DNA of 64,000 nt from Candidatus Promineifilum breve (GCF_900066015.1 NZ_LN890655.1:124001-188000); one strand, 5' to 3'. Counted from the stretch's first letter, positions 41,496 through 51,703 are shown. The notes: generated from the sequence alone by a model not told the origin. Made by a program: numbers and translations.

Positions 41496-42011
41496 TTACG
41501 GCAGGAAGTATTCCGTGCCACAGAACGGACAGCGGATGACACCCTTGCCCGCCAGTTCCAATTGGCCGCTGCAATTCTTGCAGCGGTCGAGCGTGCGCAG
41601 TTCGCTGGCTTCGCTGGAGTAGAGCGTGCCCTCGCTCCAGTTGACGTAGCCGCTATAGAGGCCCATGTTGACCAGCTCGTAGACCATTCGCTGCACTTCA
41701 TCCCGGCTGGTACGCAAATCGATCGCCAGATCGGCGATGTTGACCTGGCCGCGCGCCTTGATCATGCCCAGCATCTGCCGTTGTTTGCCGGCCGATGCGG
41801 CCACGGCCGCATCCTGCCGGCCACGCAACAAAAGGTACGCGCCAAAGCCCAATTGCGGCAACACCAGCACCAGAAAGCCGATGACGATGCCCAGCGTGGC
41901 CGCGCCGGAGGTCAGACTGCCCTCGCTGCGATAGACCGCCATGAGGCCGACAATCACGAGGCCGACAACGATGCCGCCGATGATGAGGATGGTACCCAGA
42001 TTTTTGCCCAT
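41496..42011 (-). CDS. Two-TM protein with winged-helix-like region and zinc ribbon
   Basis: Membrane protein of 171 residues: two hydrophobic helices (about 6-25 and 38-60), then a cytoplasmic winged-helix-like segment (MLGMIKARGQVNIADLAIDLRTSRDEVQRMVYELVNMGLYSGYVNW) and a C-terminal zinc ribbon with two CxxC pairs (CKNCSGQLELAGKGVIRCPFCG). It is between the DUF2207 gene (20 bases upstream) and the unknown helical gene. The zinc ribbon plus PCI-like helix suggests binding a protein or nucleic acid at the membrane. Confidence 0.72.
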   Translation of the reverse strand: MGKNLGTILIIGGIVVGLVIVGLMAVYRSEGSLTSGAATLGIVIGFLVLVLPQLGFGAYLLLRGRQDAAVAASAGKQRQMLGMIKARGQVNIADLAIDLRTSRDEVQRMVYELVNMGLYSGYVNWSEGTLYSSEASELRTLDRCKNCSGQLELAGKGVIRCPFCGTEYFLP

Positions 42012-42031
42012 AGACTCCTTGACCCAACCGC

Positions 42032-43966
42032 TTAGCCGAAGCCGGCGCTGCCGCCGCCGCCCGACGAGCCGCCACTGAAGCCGCCACTAAAGCCGCCCCC
42101 ACCCCCCCCACCGCCAAAGCGGCCGGTGCTGCCGGTGTTGGTCGGCGGCGGCGTGCTCTTGAGGACATTGGAAGTGTTGTTCAACATGCGCGTCAGACCG
42201 GTCGACATGCCGGCCAGACCGCCGGTGAGGCCGCCGGAGATGTCGCCCAGATTGGGCATGCCGCCCGATTGGCCGCCGCCACCCGACGGCCGAGGCGCGG
42301 CGACGACGACCGGCCCGCCGATCCCCCCGCCCATCGGCCGGTGCATCGGTGGAAAGGGCATGTACCAGGGTGGCATGATGGTTGCCGGGGATTGCGAGAA
42401 GGTATTGATGAACGAGCGCTCCAGCCCGAAAGCGATAGCATAAGCCAGATACTTATCGAAGATGTCGCCGGAGTTCTCCAGATCAGCGTATTCTTTGATG
42501 TTCTTCAAATAGGTCTTGAAGGCGTTCCACTTGATGGCTGCCTCGGCCCCCTTGGCTGTTTTGCGCGGCATGTGGCGCGCGGCGATGAACAGGGCGATAG
42601 CTGTCGACAGGATGGCGAAGACCGGGAAGCAGACCAGACCGGCGTTGGCGCCGAGGAAGACACCCAGGAAGAACAGACTCAGGATGCCCAGAATCAGTAC
42701 GACCACGGCCATGATGATATAACTGTTACGCACCGATTGCGGCGCGCGCGGCAGATAGCCTTCCTTGATCAGTTCATCGATGATCTGGTCGCGCAGGCCG
42801 GGGATTTTGCTGGCGAATTTGTATTGCAGGCTGCTGAGCGAACGGGTTCCCTCGCCGCGAAAAATGTCGTTCAGGAAGGTGCGCTCGTAGTCGCGCAGGT
42901 GGTCGTCGGGCTTGTCGGTGCGGGTGAAGTTATGGGTGCGCTTCTCTTCCTCCATCGTCACATAGCCGCGATGGGCCAGATCGATGAGGGTCGAGACGAT
43001 GTCCTGCATATCGACCTTTTCATCGACCAGCGAACCGACCATGGCCGGCGGCAAGGCATCGGGCGGCTCGGTGATGTAGTCGGGGACGACAAGGCCCAGT
43101 TGGGGATCACGGCCGCGCGTATACCACAGGGCGACAACGCCCAACGGCCCGCCGACCAGCAACAGCATGGATAGCGCCAGCACGGCCAGCCCCACCACGT
43201 CGTCGCGTTGCTCGGCCGCCTGCCACGACGGGGTGGCGATGGGCAGCAGCGCATTCGGGAATTGAACGCGCACGTCGAGCTTTTCGCCGGGCATGATGGC
43301 CCGTTGGGTGGTGAAGGTGATGACGCGCTCGTCATCGCTGACGTCAATCGCCACCTCGCCCGTTTGCGTGTCGTTCAGGTAGGCGGCCACGAGGTGATCC
43401 TCCGTGCCGGTGAGGCGTTGCGGAAAGACGCCCTCGGGCAGGGTGATCGTGGTGCGACTGTTGTCCACGCGCGACGGGTGATCGCTGGGCAACACGGTCC
43501 AGAAGACCTGATCGCCGGAGTCTTCGCCCGCGCCCACCCTCACCGCGCCATTGACGGTGTAGGAAAAGGTGTAGGTGCGTTCGCCCAGGGCCGGCTCGAA
43601 GTACCAGTTGATGCGCGTTTCGCCGCCCTGATCGACGACTTCAAACGTGCCCGGCGCATTGGAGAAGGACTCCGTGAAGACAAAATCCCCTTCGCGCACG
43701 CTGACATTGCTGATGCCGTCGTTGTTGCCCTGCCGGCCGACGGGGATGCTGCGATAGCCGAAGGTGAACGGCTCGCCGATAAAGTTGAGGGTCTGAGTCT
43801 CCGTCACCTGCAAGCGGCCGTCCGGTTGCAGGGCCAGGTCGATGTCCCATTGCGTCCAATGAAATGTTTTTGTCTGGGCGATTGCTGCGGGAGCTAGGAT
43901 GAGAAAGAAGATGAATAACCCCAGATAAGCGATTCGCCGTGAAAGTACGGGATTCTTTGGCAACAT
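42032..43966 (-). CDS. DUF2207 (YciQ-like) membrane protein
   Basis: Membrane protein of 644 residues. A signal peptide (ends at AIAQ) leads an extracellular beta-rich DUF2207 domain (FHWTQWDIDLALQPDGRLQVTETQTLNFIGEPFTFGYRSIPVG...), then a TM helix (VVGLAVLALSMLLLVGGPLGVVALW), a cytoplasmic region (LGLVVPDYITEPPDALPPAMVGSLVDEKVDMQDIVSTLIDLAHRGYVTMEE, winged-helix-like), two more TMs and a Gly/Ser-rich tail (GGGGGGGGFSGGFSGGSSGGGG). This is the standard architecture of the family, of unknown function. First gene of the SPFH operon. Confidence 0.9.
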   Translation of the reverse strand: MLPKNPVLSRRIAYLGLFIFFLILAPAAIAQTKTFHWTQWDIDLALQPDGRLQVTETQTLNFIGEPFTFGYRSIPVGRQGNNDGISNVSVREGDFVFTESFSNAPGTFEVVDQGGETRINWYFEPALGERTYTFSYTVNGAVRVGAGEDSGDQVFWTVLPSDHPSRVDNSRTTITLPEGVFPQRLTGTEDHLVAAYLNDTQTGEVAIDVSDDERVITFTTQRAIMPGEKLDVRVQFPNALLPIATPSWQAAEQRDDVVGLAVLALSMLLLVGGPLGVVALWYTRGRDPQLGLVVPDYITEPPDALPPAMVGSLVDEKVDMQDIVSTLIDLAHRGYVTMEEEKRTHNFTRTDKPDDHLRDYERTFLNDIFRGEGTRSLSSLQYKFASKIPGLRDQIIDELIKEGYLPRAPQSVRNSYIIMAVVVLILGILSLFFLGVFLGANAGLVCFPVFAILSTAIALFIAARHMPRKTAKGAEAAIKWNAFKTYLKNIKEYADLENSGDIFDKYLAYAIAFGLERSFINTFSQSPATIMPPWYMPFPPMHRPMGGGIGGPVVVAAPRPSGGGGQSGGMPNLGDISGGLTGGLAGMSTGLTRMLNNTSNVLKSTPPPTNTGSTGRFGGGGGGGGFSGGFSGGSSGGGGSAGFG

Positions 43967-44049
43967 GAATTAACGTCCTTCACTATTATCCACGTCTTCA
44001 GGTGGGGATCGCATTTATTATAAACCATCTTTCGGCAAATGGTGACCAA

Positions 44050-44838
44050 TTATGGCCCCAAGTGTAAATTGATGATCGCCGCCGGCGTTCCCTGTTGTTC
44101 CAGCCGCTCCAGCGCGGTATCGATCTCCGTGAGCAATTGTTGATCAGCTATACGCACAACCACCGCATAAGGTTCCGGCACAACCGGCTGGGGGAGATAG
44201 GTGAGGGGTCGGCCGCCGGTCGCCGCGTCGCGCAGAAACAAACGGCCGCCGACATAATCGACCAGGGCCGCGTCGGCCTCGCCCGCTTGCACCGCGCTGA
44301 GGGCTTCGTCCACGCTTGTGAACGTTTGGATGGTCATGTCCCCCAAGCGGTTTTGCCATTCCAGTGCCGTCACGTGGGCTTGCGCGCCCAACTCGACCGC
44401 CAAGGTGCGGCCAGCCAGGTCAGCCATTCCATTAATGGCTGTCTCCCCTTCAGGAATGACCAGCACCAGGCCGGCATCGAAGTAGGGGGTGGAATAGGCC
44501 ACGTCCTCGGTGCGCTCCGGGGCGATGACCAGAGCCGAGAGGAGCACGTCCACCTGCTCGGTCAGCAGGGCGTCGTAGAGGCCGTCGTAGCCGAAATAGG
44601 TGAATTGCGCCTCAAGTCCCATCTCGGTCGCCAGCGCCCGCGCCAAATCGACGTCAATGCCCGTCAGCACACCCGCTTCGTCCAGGGCAAAGGGCGGGAA
44701 AGTCGGATCGATGCCGACACGCAACACGCCCGCCTCGCGAATGCGCGGCCAGCTATCCGCCTGGCGCGCGCAGCCGGCGAGCAGGAGTAGCAGGGCGAAT
44801 AGGATAGCAGCGACCACCGACCGCCGACCACCGACCAC
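44050..44838 (-). CDS. Amino-acid-type ABC transporter substrate-binding lipoprotein
   Basis: Solute-binding protein of PBP family 3. After a lipobox-like LLAGC it shows LRVGIDPTFPPFALDEAGVLTGIDVDLARALATEMG, ALLTEQVDVLLSALVIAPERTEDVAYSTPYF and AALVDYVGGRLFLRD, characteristic of polar amino acid binding proteins. The start is doubtful: the signal peptide is encoded over a repeat of ACCGACCACCG type; in-frame GTG codons at 44838 and 44817 and an upstream ATG at 44949 (overlapping the glycosidase gene) are all possible. I use 44838 for a normal signal. No permease adjacent. Confidence 0.8.
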   Translation of the reverse strand: MVGGRRSVVAAILFALLLLLAGCARQADSWPRIREAGVLRVGIDPTFPPFALDEAGVLTGIDVDLARALATEMGLEAQFTYFGYDGLYDALLTEQVDVLLSALVIAPERTEDVAYSTPYFDAGLVLVIPEGETAINGMADLAGRTLAVELGAQAHVTALEWQNRLGDMTIQTFTSVDEALSAVQAGEADAALVDYVGGRLFLRDAATGGRPLTYLPQPVVPEPYAVVVRIADQQLLTEIDTALERLEQQGTPAAIINLHLGP

Positions 44839-44850
44839 CGATGACCAACC
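44809..44850. repeat. ACCGACCACCG repeat inside a signal-peptide coding region
   Basis: Imperfect tandem ACCGACCACCGACCG units overlap the codons for the signal peptide of the substrate-binding protein; the nearby GGCCGCCAGCC and CCAGCCGTGG units extend it. It seems a dispersed repeat captured by the gene, making the start uncertain. Confidence 0.5.
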
Positions 44851-44917
44851 GCCGGCCGCCAGCCGTAGTGCCTCGCCTGCCAGCCGTGGTCTGTGGTCGG
44901 CCGTCCGTGGTCTTCTC

Positions 44918-46021
44918 CTAATTTCCCGCATACGTCTTGAGCGCCTCATAGATTGGCCGGGCCACGAACTCCGGGGTCACCAGCGTAAAGTTGTCGGGAT
45001 AGCTGCGCACCGGCGCGGGGTAGCGAAAGGCCCAGATGGCGAGCGTCTTTACGTAGGGCCAGTTCGCGGCGGCGTAATCGAGCGCGTCGATGGTGTACTG
45101 GATGCGCTGCGCCGGGCGCACGGCCATCGACCAGCGCGGGTGATCGTTCCAGCCCGACTCGGTGATGTAGATCGGGGTGACCGCGTCGCCGAACTCGACC
45201 ATGATGGCCCGCGCCAGTTCAATGCGCCGAAAGTTGAGCACCGCCGGGTCAGGTTCGGCCGTGGCCGGAAAGGAGAGGCCATAGGCGTGGACGGCCAGAC
45301 CGTCGAAATAGTCGGCCGCGCCCGCCTCATACATGCCCCGCAGGTAGACGAGATCATTCGTCGCCCAGGGCGAGCCTGCCGGTTCCAGTGTGGGGGCCAG
45401 CGCCCCAGCCAGCACGGTGATGTCGGGGTTGGCCGCCTTGACCGCCGGATAGACGACGCGCAACAGATCGACGTAATCCTGCGCCGTGGCCGGGCGGTAG
45501 CCCCACTCAAAGCTGAGGTTGGGTTCGTTGCCGATGATCAGGTAATCGACCTGGCCCCGATACCGGGCGGCAAAGGCGGCGGCGAAGGCCGCGTACGCCT
45601 CGTAGGCATCGTGATCGAGATAGGTGAGCGGGGTATCAGCCGGGCGTGCCCACTCCGGCGTATAGCCGAGCCGGGCGATGACCTTCAGCCCGTTGGCCTG
45701 GGCATGGCCGATGACCAGATCGGGGTGCTCCCAGGCCACGCTGCCGTCCTCGGCCTGATAATAGGCCCACGGGAAGAATTCGACGATCCAAGACGCGCCC
45801 ATTTCGCGCACCATTTGCAGCGAGCGCTGGATCTTCCACTCTTCCACCTCGTCCGTCAGCCGGGTATGGACGCCGAGGATGGGCCGGGTTGTCTCCACGG
45901 CGACGCGCGGGCCAAAGGTGATCAGCGCCGGGGCGGGCCGCAGCAGGCTCACCAGGATCGCCACGGCCAATAAGCGTAGGCCGGGGCCAAATGACAGGCT
46001 GTTTCGAGAAAATGATCGCAT
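44918..46021 (-). CDS. Exported glycoside hydrolase-like protein (clan GH-A fold)
   Basis: Exported protein of 367 residues with an N-terminal hydrophobic segment (LGPGLRLLAVAILVSLL...). It contains FFPWAYYQAEDGSVAWEHPDLV, then LIIGNEPNLSFEWG with the expected acid/base Glu, and PIYITESGWNDHPRW with the expected nucleophile Glu, so the clan GH-A active site is likely retained. Beta strands and AYGLSFPA between them fit a (beta/alpha)8 barrel. Related in style to the glycosidase at 3585 but shorter. The substrate is unknown. The following substrate-binding gene starts very close, suggesting an operon. Confidence 0.78.
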   Translation of the reverse strand: MRSFSRNSLSFGPGLRLLAVAILVSLLRPAPALITFGPRVAVETTRPILGVHTRLTDEVEEWKIQRSLQMVREMGASWIVEFFPWAYYQAEDGSVAWEHPDLVIGHAQANGLKVIARLGYTPEWARPADTPLTYLDHDAYEAYAAFAAAFAARYRGQVDYLIIGNEPNLSFEWGYRPATAQDYVDLLRVVYPAVKAANPDITVLAGALAPTLEPAGSPWATNDLVYLRGMYEAGAADYFDGLAVHAYGLSFPATAEPDPAVLNFRRIELARAIMVEFGDAVTPIYITESGWNDHPRWSMAVRPAQRIQYTIDALDYAAANWPYVKTLAIWAFRYPAPVRSYPDNFTLVTPEFVARPIYEALKTYAGN

Positions 46022-46124
46022 GGTTCACCACCGGGACCGCCGTTAAGTATAGAGGGCCGCCGCCTATGGACGAACAACACCAAGCCACGGTTCATCTTGG
46101 GATAGGTATTCGGCCGCGGGTGGA

Positions 46125-46170
46125 TATAATAAGGCGCGTGACGAATGGCAATCGATTGGTGGAGTGAGTT
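46125..46170 (+). promoter_or_regulatory. Promoter -10 and ribosome site of the epimerase gene
   Basis: TATAAT at 46125-46130 precedes the epimerase ATG (46171) with GGTGGAG close to the start. No clear -35 is seen. Confidence 0.4.
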
Positions 46171-47118
46171 ATGCGTGTTTTTATCACCGGGGCGACAGGT
46201 TTCGCCGGGTCTCATCTGGTTGATTTGCTCCTGGCTGAGGGGCATGACCTGTTCGCCTTGGTCCATGAGGCGACCAGCCATCAAGCATTACCCGCGCACG
46301 AGCACATGCACCAGGTTACCGGCGATCTGCTCGACCCGCCGGCGTTGACCGCGGCCGTGGCCTCGGCCCAGCCGGACGTGATCATCCATCTGGCCGGGCA
46401 GGCCTACCCGGCCCTCTCCTGGCGCGATCCGGCGCTGACCTTTGCCGTCAACACCGGGGGAACGGCCAACCTCCTGCGCGCCGCGGTGGAATACGGCCGG
46501 CCGCGTGTGGTCGTCGTCACCAGCGCCGAGATTTATGGCCCCCTCTCGGCCGCCGACCTGCCGCTGACCGAAAACACCCGGCCCCAGCCGCGCCATCCGT
46601 ATGGCGTCAGCAAGCTGGCGGCGGGCGAACTGGTGCGCGTCTATTGGGAGCGCTACGGTCTGCCGGTCGTTGAAGCCCGGCCGTTCAACCACATCGGCCC
46701 GCGCCAGGCGAAGGGCTTCGTCGTGCCCGATTTCGCCTCGCAACTGGCGGCGATTCGCCTGGGTCGGCAGGCGCCGGTGATCCGCGTCGGCAATCTTGAC
46801 CCGCAGCGCGACTTCACCGACGTGCGCGACGTGGCCGCCGCCTATTGGCGGCTGGCGACGGACGGCCGCCCCGGTCAGGCTTATCTGATCTGCTCCGGTC
46901 AGTCCGTGCCGGTGCGCGCCTTGCTGGAAACGCTCATCGAATTATGCGGCGTCGCCGTGGAAGTCCTCCCGGACGAGAGCCGTCTGAATCCCAACGACAC
47001 GCCCTGCCTCTATGGCAGCTACGCCAAGCTCGCCGCCGACACCGGCTGGCAGCCGACCGTCCCCCTGCGCCAATCATTGGCTGACGCGCTGGCCGATTGG
47101 GAAGCGCGCTTGCGCTAG
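46171..47118 (+). CDS. NAD-dependent epimerase/dehydratase (GDP-mannose dehydratase/reductase-like)
   Basis: Extended SDR enzyme of nucleotide-sugar metabolism, 315 residues. It has the NAD motif GATGFAGSHLVDLL (residues 7-20), catalytic triad TSAEIYG and YGVSK (YxxxK), and FNHIGPRQAKGFVVPDFASQ, LICSGQSVPVRALLETL, the typical GDP-6-deoxy-hexulose reductase or GMD-type region. Its TAG stop is the start of a TAGAAACCCGG repeat, so the native 3' end may have been altered. Confidence 0.87.
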   Translation: MRVFITGATGFAGSHLVDLLLAEGHDLFALVHEATSHQALPAHEHMHQVTGDLLDPPALTAAVASAQPDVIIHLAGQAYPALSWRDPALTFAVNTGGTANLLRAAVEYGRPRVVVVTSAEIYGPLSAADLPLTENTRPQPRHPYGVSKLAAGELVRVYWERYGLPVVEARPFNHIGPRQAKGFVVPDFASQLAAIRLGRQAPVIRVGNLDPQRDFTDVRDVAAAYWRLATDGRPGQAYLICSGQSVPVRALLETLIELCGVAVEVLPDESRLNPNDTPCLYGSYAKLAADTGWQPTVPLRQSLADALADWEARLR

Positions 47119-47186
47119 AAACCCGGTATCTAGAAACCCGGTTTCTTCGTCCGGCATCTGCTTTTGTTGAGGAGAAACCGGGTTCC
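47116..47186. repeat. TAGAAACCCGG palindromic repeat between epimerase and tlyA
   Basis: Two tandem TAGAAACCCGGT starts (47116 and 47131) are followed by AACCCGGTTTCT (47135-47146) whose exact complement AGAAACCGGGTT lies at 47173-47184. Such AACCCGGTTTCT units are a known kind of short dispersed repeat. The first three bases are the epimerase stop codon; the end lies about 10 bases before the tlyA ATG. Confidence 0.82.
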
Positions 47187-47196
47187 TAATAGCGAT

Positions 47197-47973
47197 ATGC
47201 CAAAAGACAAAGAACGCCTCGACATCCTCCTCGTCGATCGCGGCCTGGTAGAGACCCGCGCCCGCGCCCGCGCCCACATCATGGCCGGCGAGGTCACCGT
47301 CAACGGCCAACGGATCGACAAGGCGGGCACGGCCGTCGCCCGCGACGCGCTTATCGAGCTGGCGACGCCGCTGCCCTACGTCAGTCGCGGCGGCTACAAG
47401 CTGGCCGGGGCGCTCGACGGCTTCGGTGTGGCCGTGGCCGGGCGCGTCTGTGCCGACGTGGGGGCCTGCACCGGCGGTTTCACCGACGTGCTGCTACAGC
47501 GCGGCGCGGCCCGCGTCTATGCCATTGACGTGGGCCAGGGCCAACTTGATTGGAAGCTGCGCCAGGATGAGCGGGTCACGGTCATGGAGCGGACGAACGC
47601 CCGCTATCTGGATGCGCTGGCCGAGCCGATTGACCTGGTGGTGATCGACGTCTCGTTCATTTCGCTGAAGCTGATCCTGCCCGCCGTCCGCAAGTGGCTG
47701 GCCGCTACGGGCGAGGTGATCGCTCTCATCAAGCCGCAATTCGAGGCCGGGCCGGAGTCGGTCGGCAAGGGGGGCATCGTGCGCGATCCGGCGGTGCATC
47801 GGGCGGTGCTGGTCGATTTGTTGGGCTGGGCGGCCGCCGCCGGGTGGGCAGTCGGCGGGCTGCGACGCTCGTCGATCGCCGGGACGGATGGCAATGTGGA
47901 ATTCCTGGTGTGGCTACGGCCGGGGGAGTCGTTGCTTGATCATGCCGATCTAATTGCGACTTCCCTGTCGTAG
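47197..47973 (+). CDS. tlyA: TlyA family rRNA 2'-O-methyltransferase (hemolysin-like)
   Basis: 2'-O-ribose methyltransferase of 16S and 23S rRNA, 258 residues. The S4 RNA-binding domain ([33 protein letters not shown]) is followed by an FtsJ-like fold with the SAM motif [19 protein letters not shown] and catalytic KDKE elements (Lys, Asp in IDVSF, Lys in IKPQFEAG, Glu). I use ATG 47197; upstream codons fall in a repeat. The stop TAG is part of the palindromic repeat that starts at 47970. Confidence 0.9.
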   Translation: MPKDKERLDILLVDRGLVETRARARAHIMAGEVTVNGQRIDKAGTAVARDALIELATPLPYVSRGGYKLAGALDGFGVAVAGRVCADVGACTGGFTDVLLQRGAARVYAIDVGQGQLDWKLRQDERVTVMERTNARYLDALAEPIDLVVIDVSFISLKLILPAVRKWLAATGEVIALIKPQFEAGPESVGKGGIVRDPAVHRAVLVDLLGWAAAAGWAVGGLRRSSIAGTDGNVEFLVWLRPGESLLDHADLIATSLS

Positions 47974-48061
47974 GTGGAGCTTCCAGCTCCACCCCTTGCC
48001 CAACGTGCGGAACTGGAAGTTCCGCCTACGACCAGCGCGCGGAACTGGAAGTTCCGCCTAC
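47970..48061. repeat. Cluster of three GGAACTTCC/GGAGCTTCC palindromic units
   Basis: Units at 47970-47993 (GTAGGTGGAGCTTCCAGCTCCACC), 48007-48029 and 48039-48061 (both GCGGAACTGGAAGTTCCGCCTAC, identical) lie between the convergent ends of tlyA and the molybdopterin-fold gene. Same family as 25329-25454. The first supplies the tlyA stop codon. Confidence 0.88.
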
Positions 48062-48071
48062 GACAAGCGGC

Positions 48072-48539
48072 CTATCTAATCCGAATCTCCCCCACCCATT
48101 TCACCTGCCGCAAGGCATCATCCGTCTCGCTGGGCACGATGAGACGCACCAGCCCTTCGGCCCGTGTCAGCGGCCGGCCGTCAATCGTCAGGGCCAATAG
48201 CGCGGGCCGGTCGCCGGCTTGGCGCAGTTCTTCGGCCGTCAGCCGCGCGCCAAAGCCATCCTCGCTTTTCACATCCACTTCCACCCAAGCTAAATTGACA
48301 TAATGATCTATCAATGAGAGCAGCGCCACGCCGCCAAAGACGAACGGCCCGGATGACGGGTGGCCGGTGCTGACAATCAGGCAATCGGCGATGGTCTGTT
48401 GCGGCAACTGCCGCAAGTCCTCGGGCGTCAGACGGTACGATTGGGTGTCGCTGGATAGAACGAAAGAAGCGTCGTCGGAGGGCGGCGCGGGGTTCGGTTC
48501 GTGGGAATGTGGCGGCGTCCAAGCGGAGGGTTCGTCCAT
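48072..48539 (-). CDS. Molybdopterin-dependent oxidoreductase-fold protein
   Basis: Cytoplasmic protein of 155 residues with no signal. After a proline-rich start it resembles the molybdopterin-binding fold of sulfite-oxidase-family proteins: [47 protein letters not shown] and [38 protein letters not shown]. The family's Mo-coordinating Cys, usually in a Cys-x-x motif near GHPSSGP, is missing (TGHPS instead), though Cys in IADCLI is near. It may be a cofactor-binding homologue or redox-inactive. Divergent from lepA; a moaA gene lies further on in the window. Confidence 0.68.
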   Translation of the reverse strand: MDEPSAWTPPHSHEPNPAPPSDDASFVLSSDTQSYRLTPEDLRQLPQQTIADCLIVSTGHPSSGPFVFGGVALLSLIDHYVNLAWVEVDVKSEDGFGARLTAEELRQAGDRPALLALTIDGRPLTRAEGLVRLIVPSETDDALRQVKWVGEIRIR

Positions 48540-48587
48540 ATTGCTCTCCTTGTCTGTCGAACGATGGGTAAGCGTCGCCCATTTTGC

Positions 48588-48599
48588 TATACTTGCGGC
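48588..48599 (+). promoter_or_regulatory. lepA promoter -10, predicting leaderless mRNA
   Basis: TATACT (48588-48593) lies 6 nt before the lepA ATG, so transcription should start at the initiation codon. A -35 hexamer is weak (around 48564-48570). Confidence 0.5.
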
Positions 48600-50402
<1,803 letters not shown>

Positions 50403-50405
<3 letters not shown>

Positions 50406-50475
50406 TGGGTAGTGGATAGTGGGCAGTGGACAGTCTGCCCACTACCCACTACCCACTGCCCACTGTCCACTACCC
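50403..50475. repeat. TAGTGGG tandem and inverted repeat after lepA
   Basis: Tandem TAGTGGGTAGTGGATAGTGG units form a left arm; the right half CTGCCCACTACCCACTACCCACTG is nearly its complement, so a long hairpin is possible. The first TAG is the lepA stop codon. The element ends 16 bases before the methyltransferase ATG, so it may influence that gene's leader. Confidence 0.82.
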
Positions 50476-50491
50476 GTTAAAGAGGAATGCG

Positions 50492-51703
50492 ATGAGACAA
50501 GTTCTCCACGCCTGCCCGGCCTGTGGCGCGGCCGGGATGGCTGTTTTCTATGAAGTGCGTGCGGTGCCCGTCAACAGCGTGTTGCTGGTGACCAGCCGCG
50601 ATGAGGCCATGAACTTCCAGACCGGCGATATTGCCCTGGCCGCCTGCCCGGCTTGCGGTTTTATCAGCAACATCGCCTTCGATGAGGCCCTGACCCAATA
50701 CACCGCCCAATATGAGGCCACGCAGGGCTATTCGCCGACGTTCAACAAGTTCCACAAGGCGCTGGCCCAGGACCTGATCGACCGCTTCGACCTGCATGGC
50801 AAGGACATCATCGAGCTCGGCTGCGACAAGGGCGATTTCATCACCATGTTGGTCGAGATGGGCGACAACCGCGGCGTGGGCTTCGACCCGGCCTACGTGC
50901 CCGGCCGCCATCCCAGCCCGGCGGCCGACCGGCTGACCTTCATCGCCGACTTCTACGGCGAACAGTACGCCGACTACCGCGCCGACTTCATCTGCTGCAA
51001 GATGACGCTGGAGCACATCCCTGACGTGGGCCGCTTCGTCGCCACGGTGCGCCGCTCCATCGGCGACAACGGCGACACGGTAGTTTTCTTCCAGATCCCC
51101 AATGCCCGCTACGTCCTGTGCGACGTGGCCTTCTGGGATATCTACTATGAGCACTGCTCCTATTTCACCAAAGGCTCGCTGGCGCGGCTGTTCCGGGCCA
51201 ACGGGTTTGAGGTGAAGAATCTGTGGACGGCCTATGATGATCAATATTTGATGATTGAGGCGCGGCCGGGGCAAAGCGCAGGGGAGCAGGGGAGAAAGGG
51301 AGCAGGGGAGGAAGAGCTTGACGGTGAGGAGAGTGTAACCGAGACGATGGAAATGGTACGCTACTTCGTGGAGCACTATGAAGCCAAACGTAACGAGTGG
51401 CGGGCGGCGCTGGCCGGGTGGCAGGCGGCGAGCAAGAAGGTCGTCCTGTGGGGCGGCGGCTCCAAGGGCGTGGCCTTCCTGACCACGCTGGGCCAATCGC
51501 TCGACGACATCGCCTATGCCGTGGACATCAACCCCATCAAGACCGGCACCTTCATGGCCGGCACGGGCCAGGAGATCGTCGCGCCCGCTTTCCTCAAAGA
51601 ATATCAACCCGATGTGGTGATCATTATGAATCCGGTGTACCGCGAGGAGATCAGCCGCGACCTGCAAGCGATGGGTTTAGCGCCGGAAATTCGGACGCTG
51701 TAA
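50492..51703 (+). CDS. Methyltransferase with N-terminal zinc motif and C-terminal sugar C-methyltransferase domain
   Basis: Class I SAM-dependent methyltransferase of 403 residues, probably acting on nucleotide sugars (NovU/TylC3-like architecture). N-terminal CPACGAAG and ACPACGF form a zinc site; the SAM core is IIELGCDKGDFITMLVEMGDNRGVGFDPAY and CCKMTLEHIPDV; the C-terminal domain is KKVVLWGGGSKGVAFLTTLG and YAVDINPIKTG. A repeat-encoded Gly/Glu/Lys stretch (GQSAGEQGRKGAGEEELD) lies in the linker between the two. ATG 50492 has AGAGGAAT upstream. A paralogue follows at 51742. Confidence 0.87.
   Translation: MRQVLHACPACGAAGMAVFYEVRAVPVNSVLLVTSRDEAMNFQTGDIALAACPACGFISNIAFDEALTQYTAQYEATQGYSPTFNKFHKALAQDLIDRFDLHGKDIIELGCDKGDFITMLVEMGDNRGVGFDPAYVPGRHPSPAADRLTFIADFYGEQYADYRADFICCKMTLEHIPDVGRFVATVRRSIGDNGDTVVFFQIPNARYVLCDVAFWDIYYEHCSYFTKGSLARLFRANGFEVKNLWTAYDDQYLMIEARPGQSAGEQGRKGAGEEELDGEESVTETMEMVRYFVEHYEAKRNEWRAALAGWQAASKKVVLWGGGSKGVAFLTTLGQSLDDIAYAVDINPIKTGTFMAGTGQEIVAPAFLKEYQPDVVIIMNPVYREEISRDLQAMGLAPEIRTL
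51278..51313. repeat. G-rich short repeat, in frame in the first methyltransferase
   Basis: GGGGAGCAGGGGAGAAAGGGAGCAGGGG-type units are read in frame as Gly, Glu, Gln and Lys at the linker after the SAM core. Same family as 1331-1380 and 52504-52592. Confidence 0.8.

Noticed and set aside
44600-45973. 457-codon plus-strand frame
   Set aside because: Antisense to the glycosidase-like and solute-binding genes.
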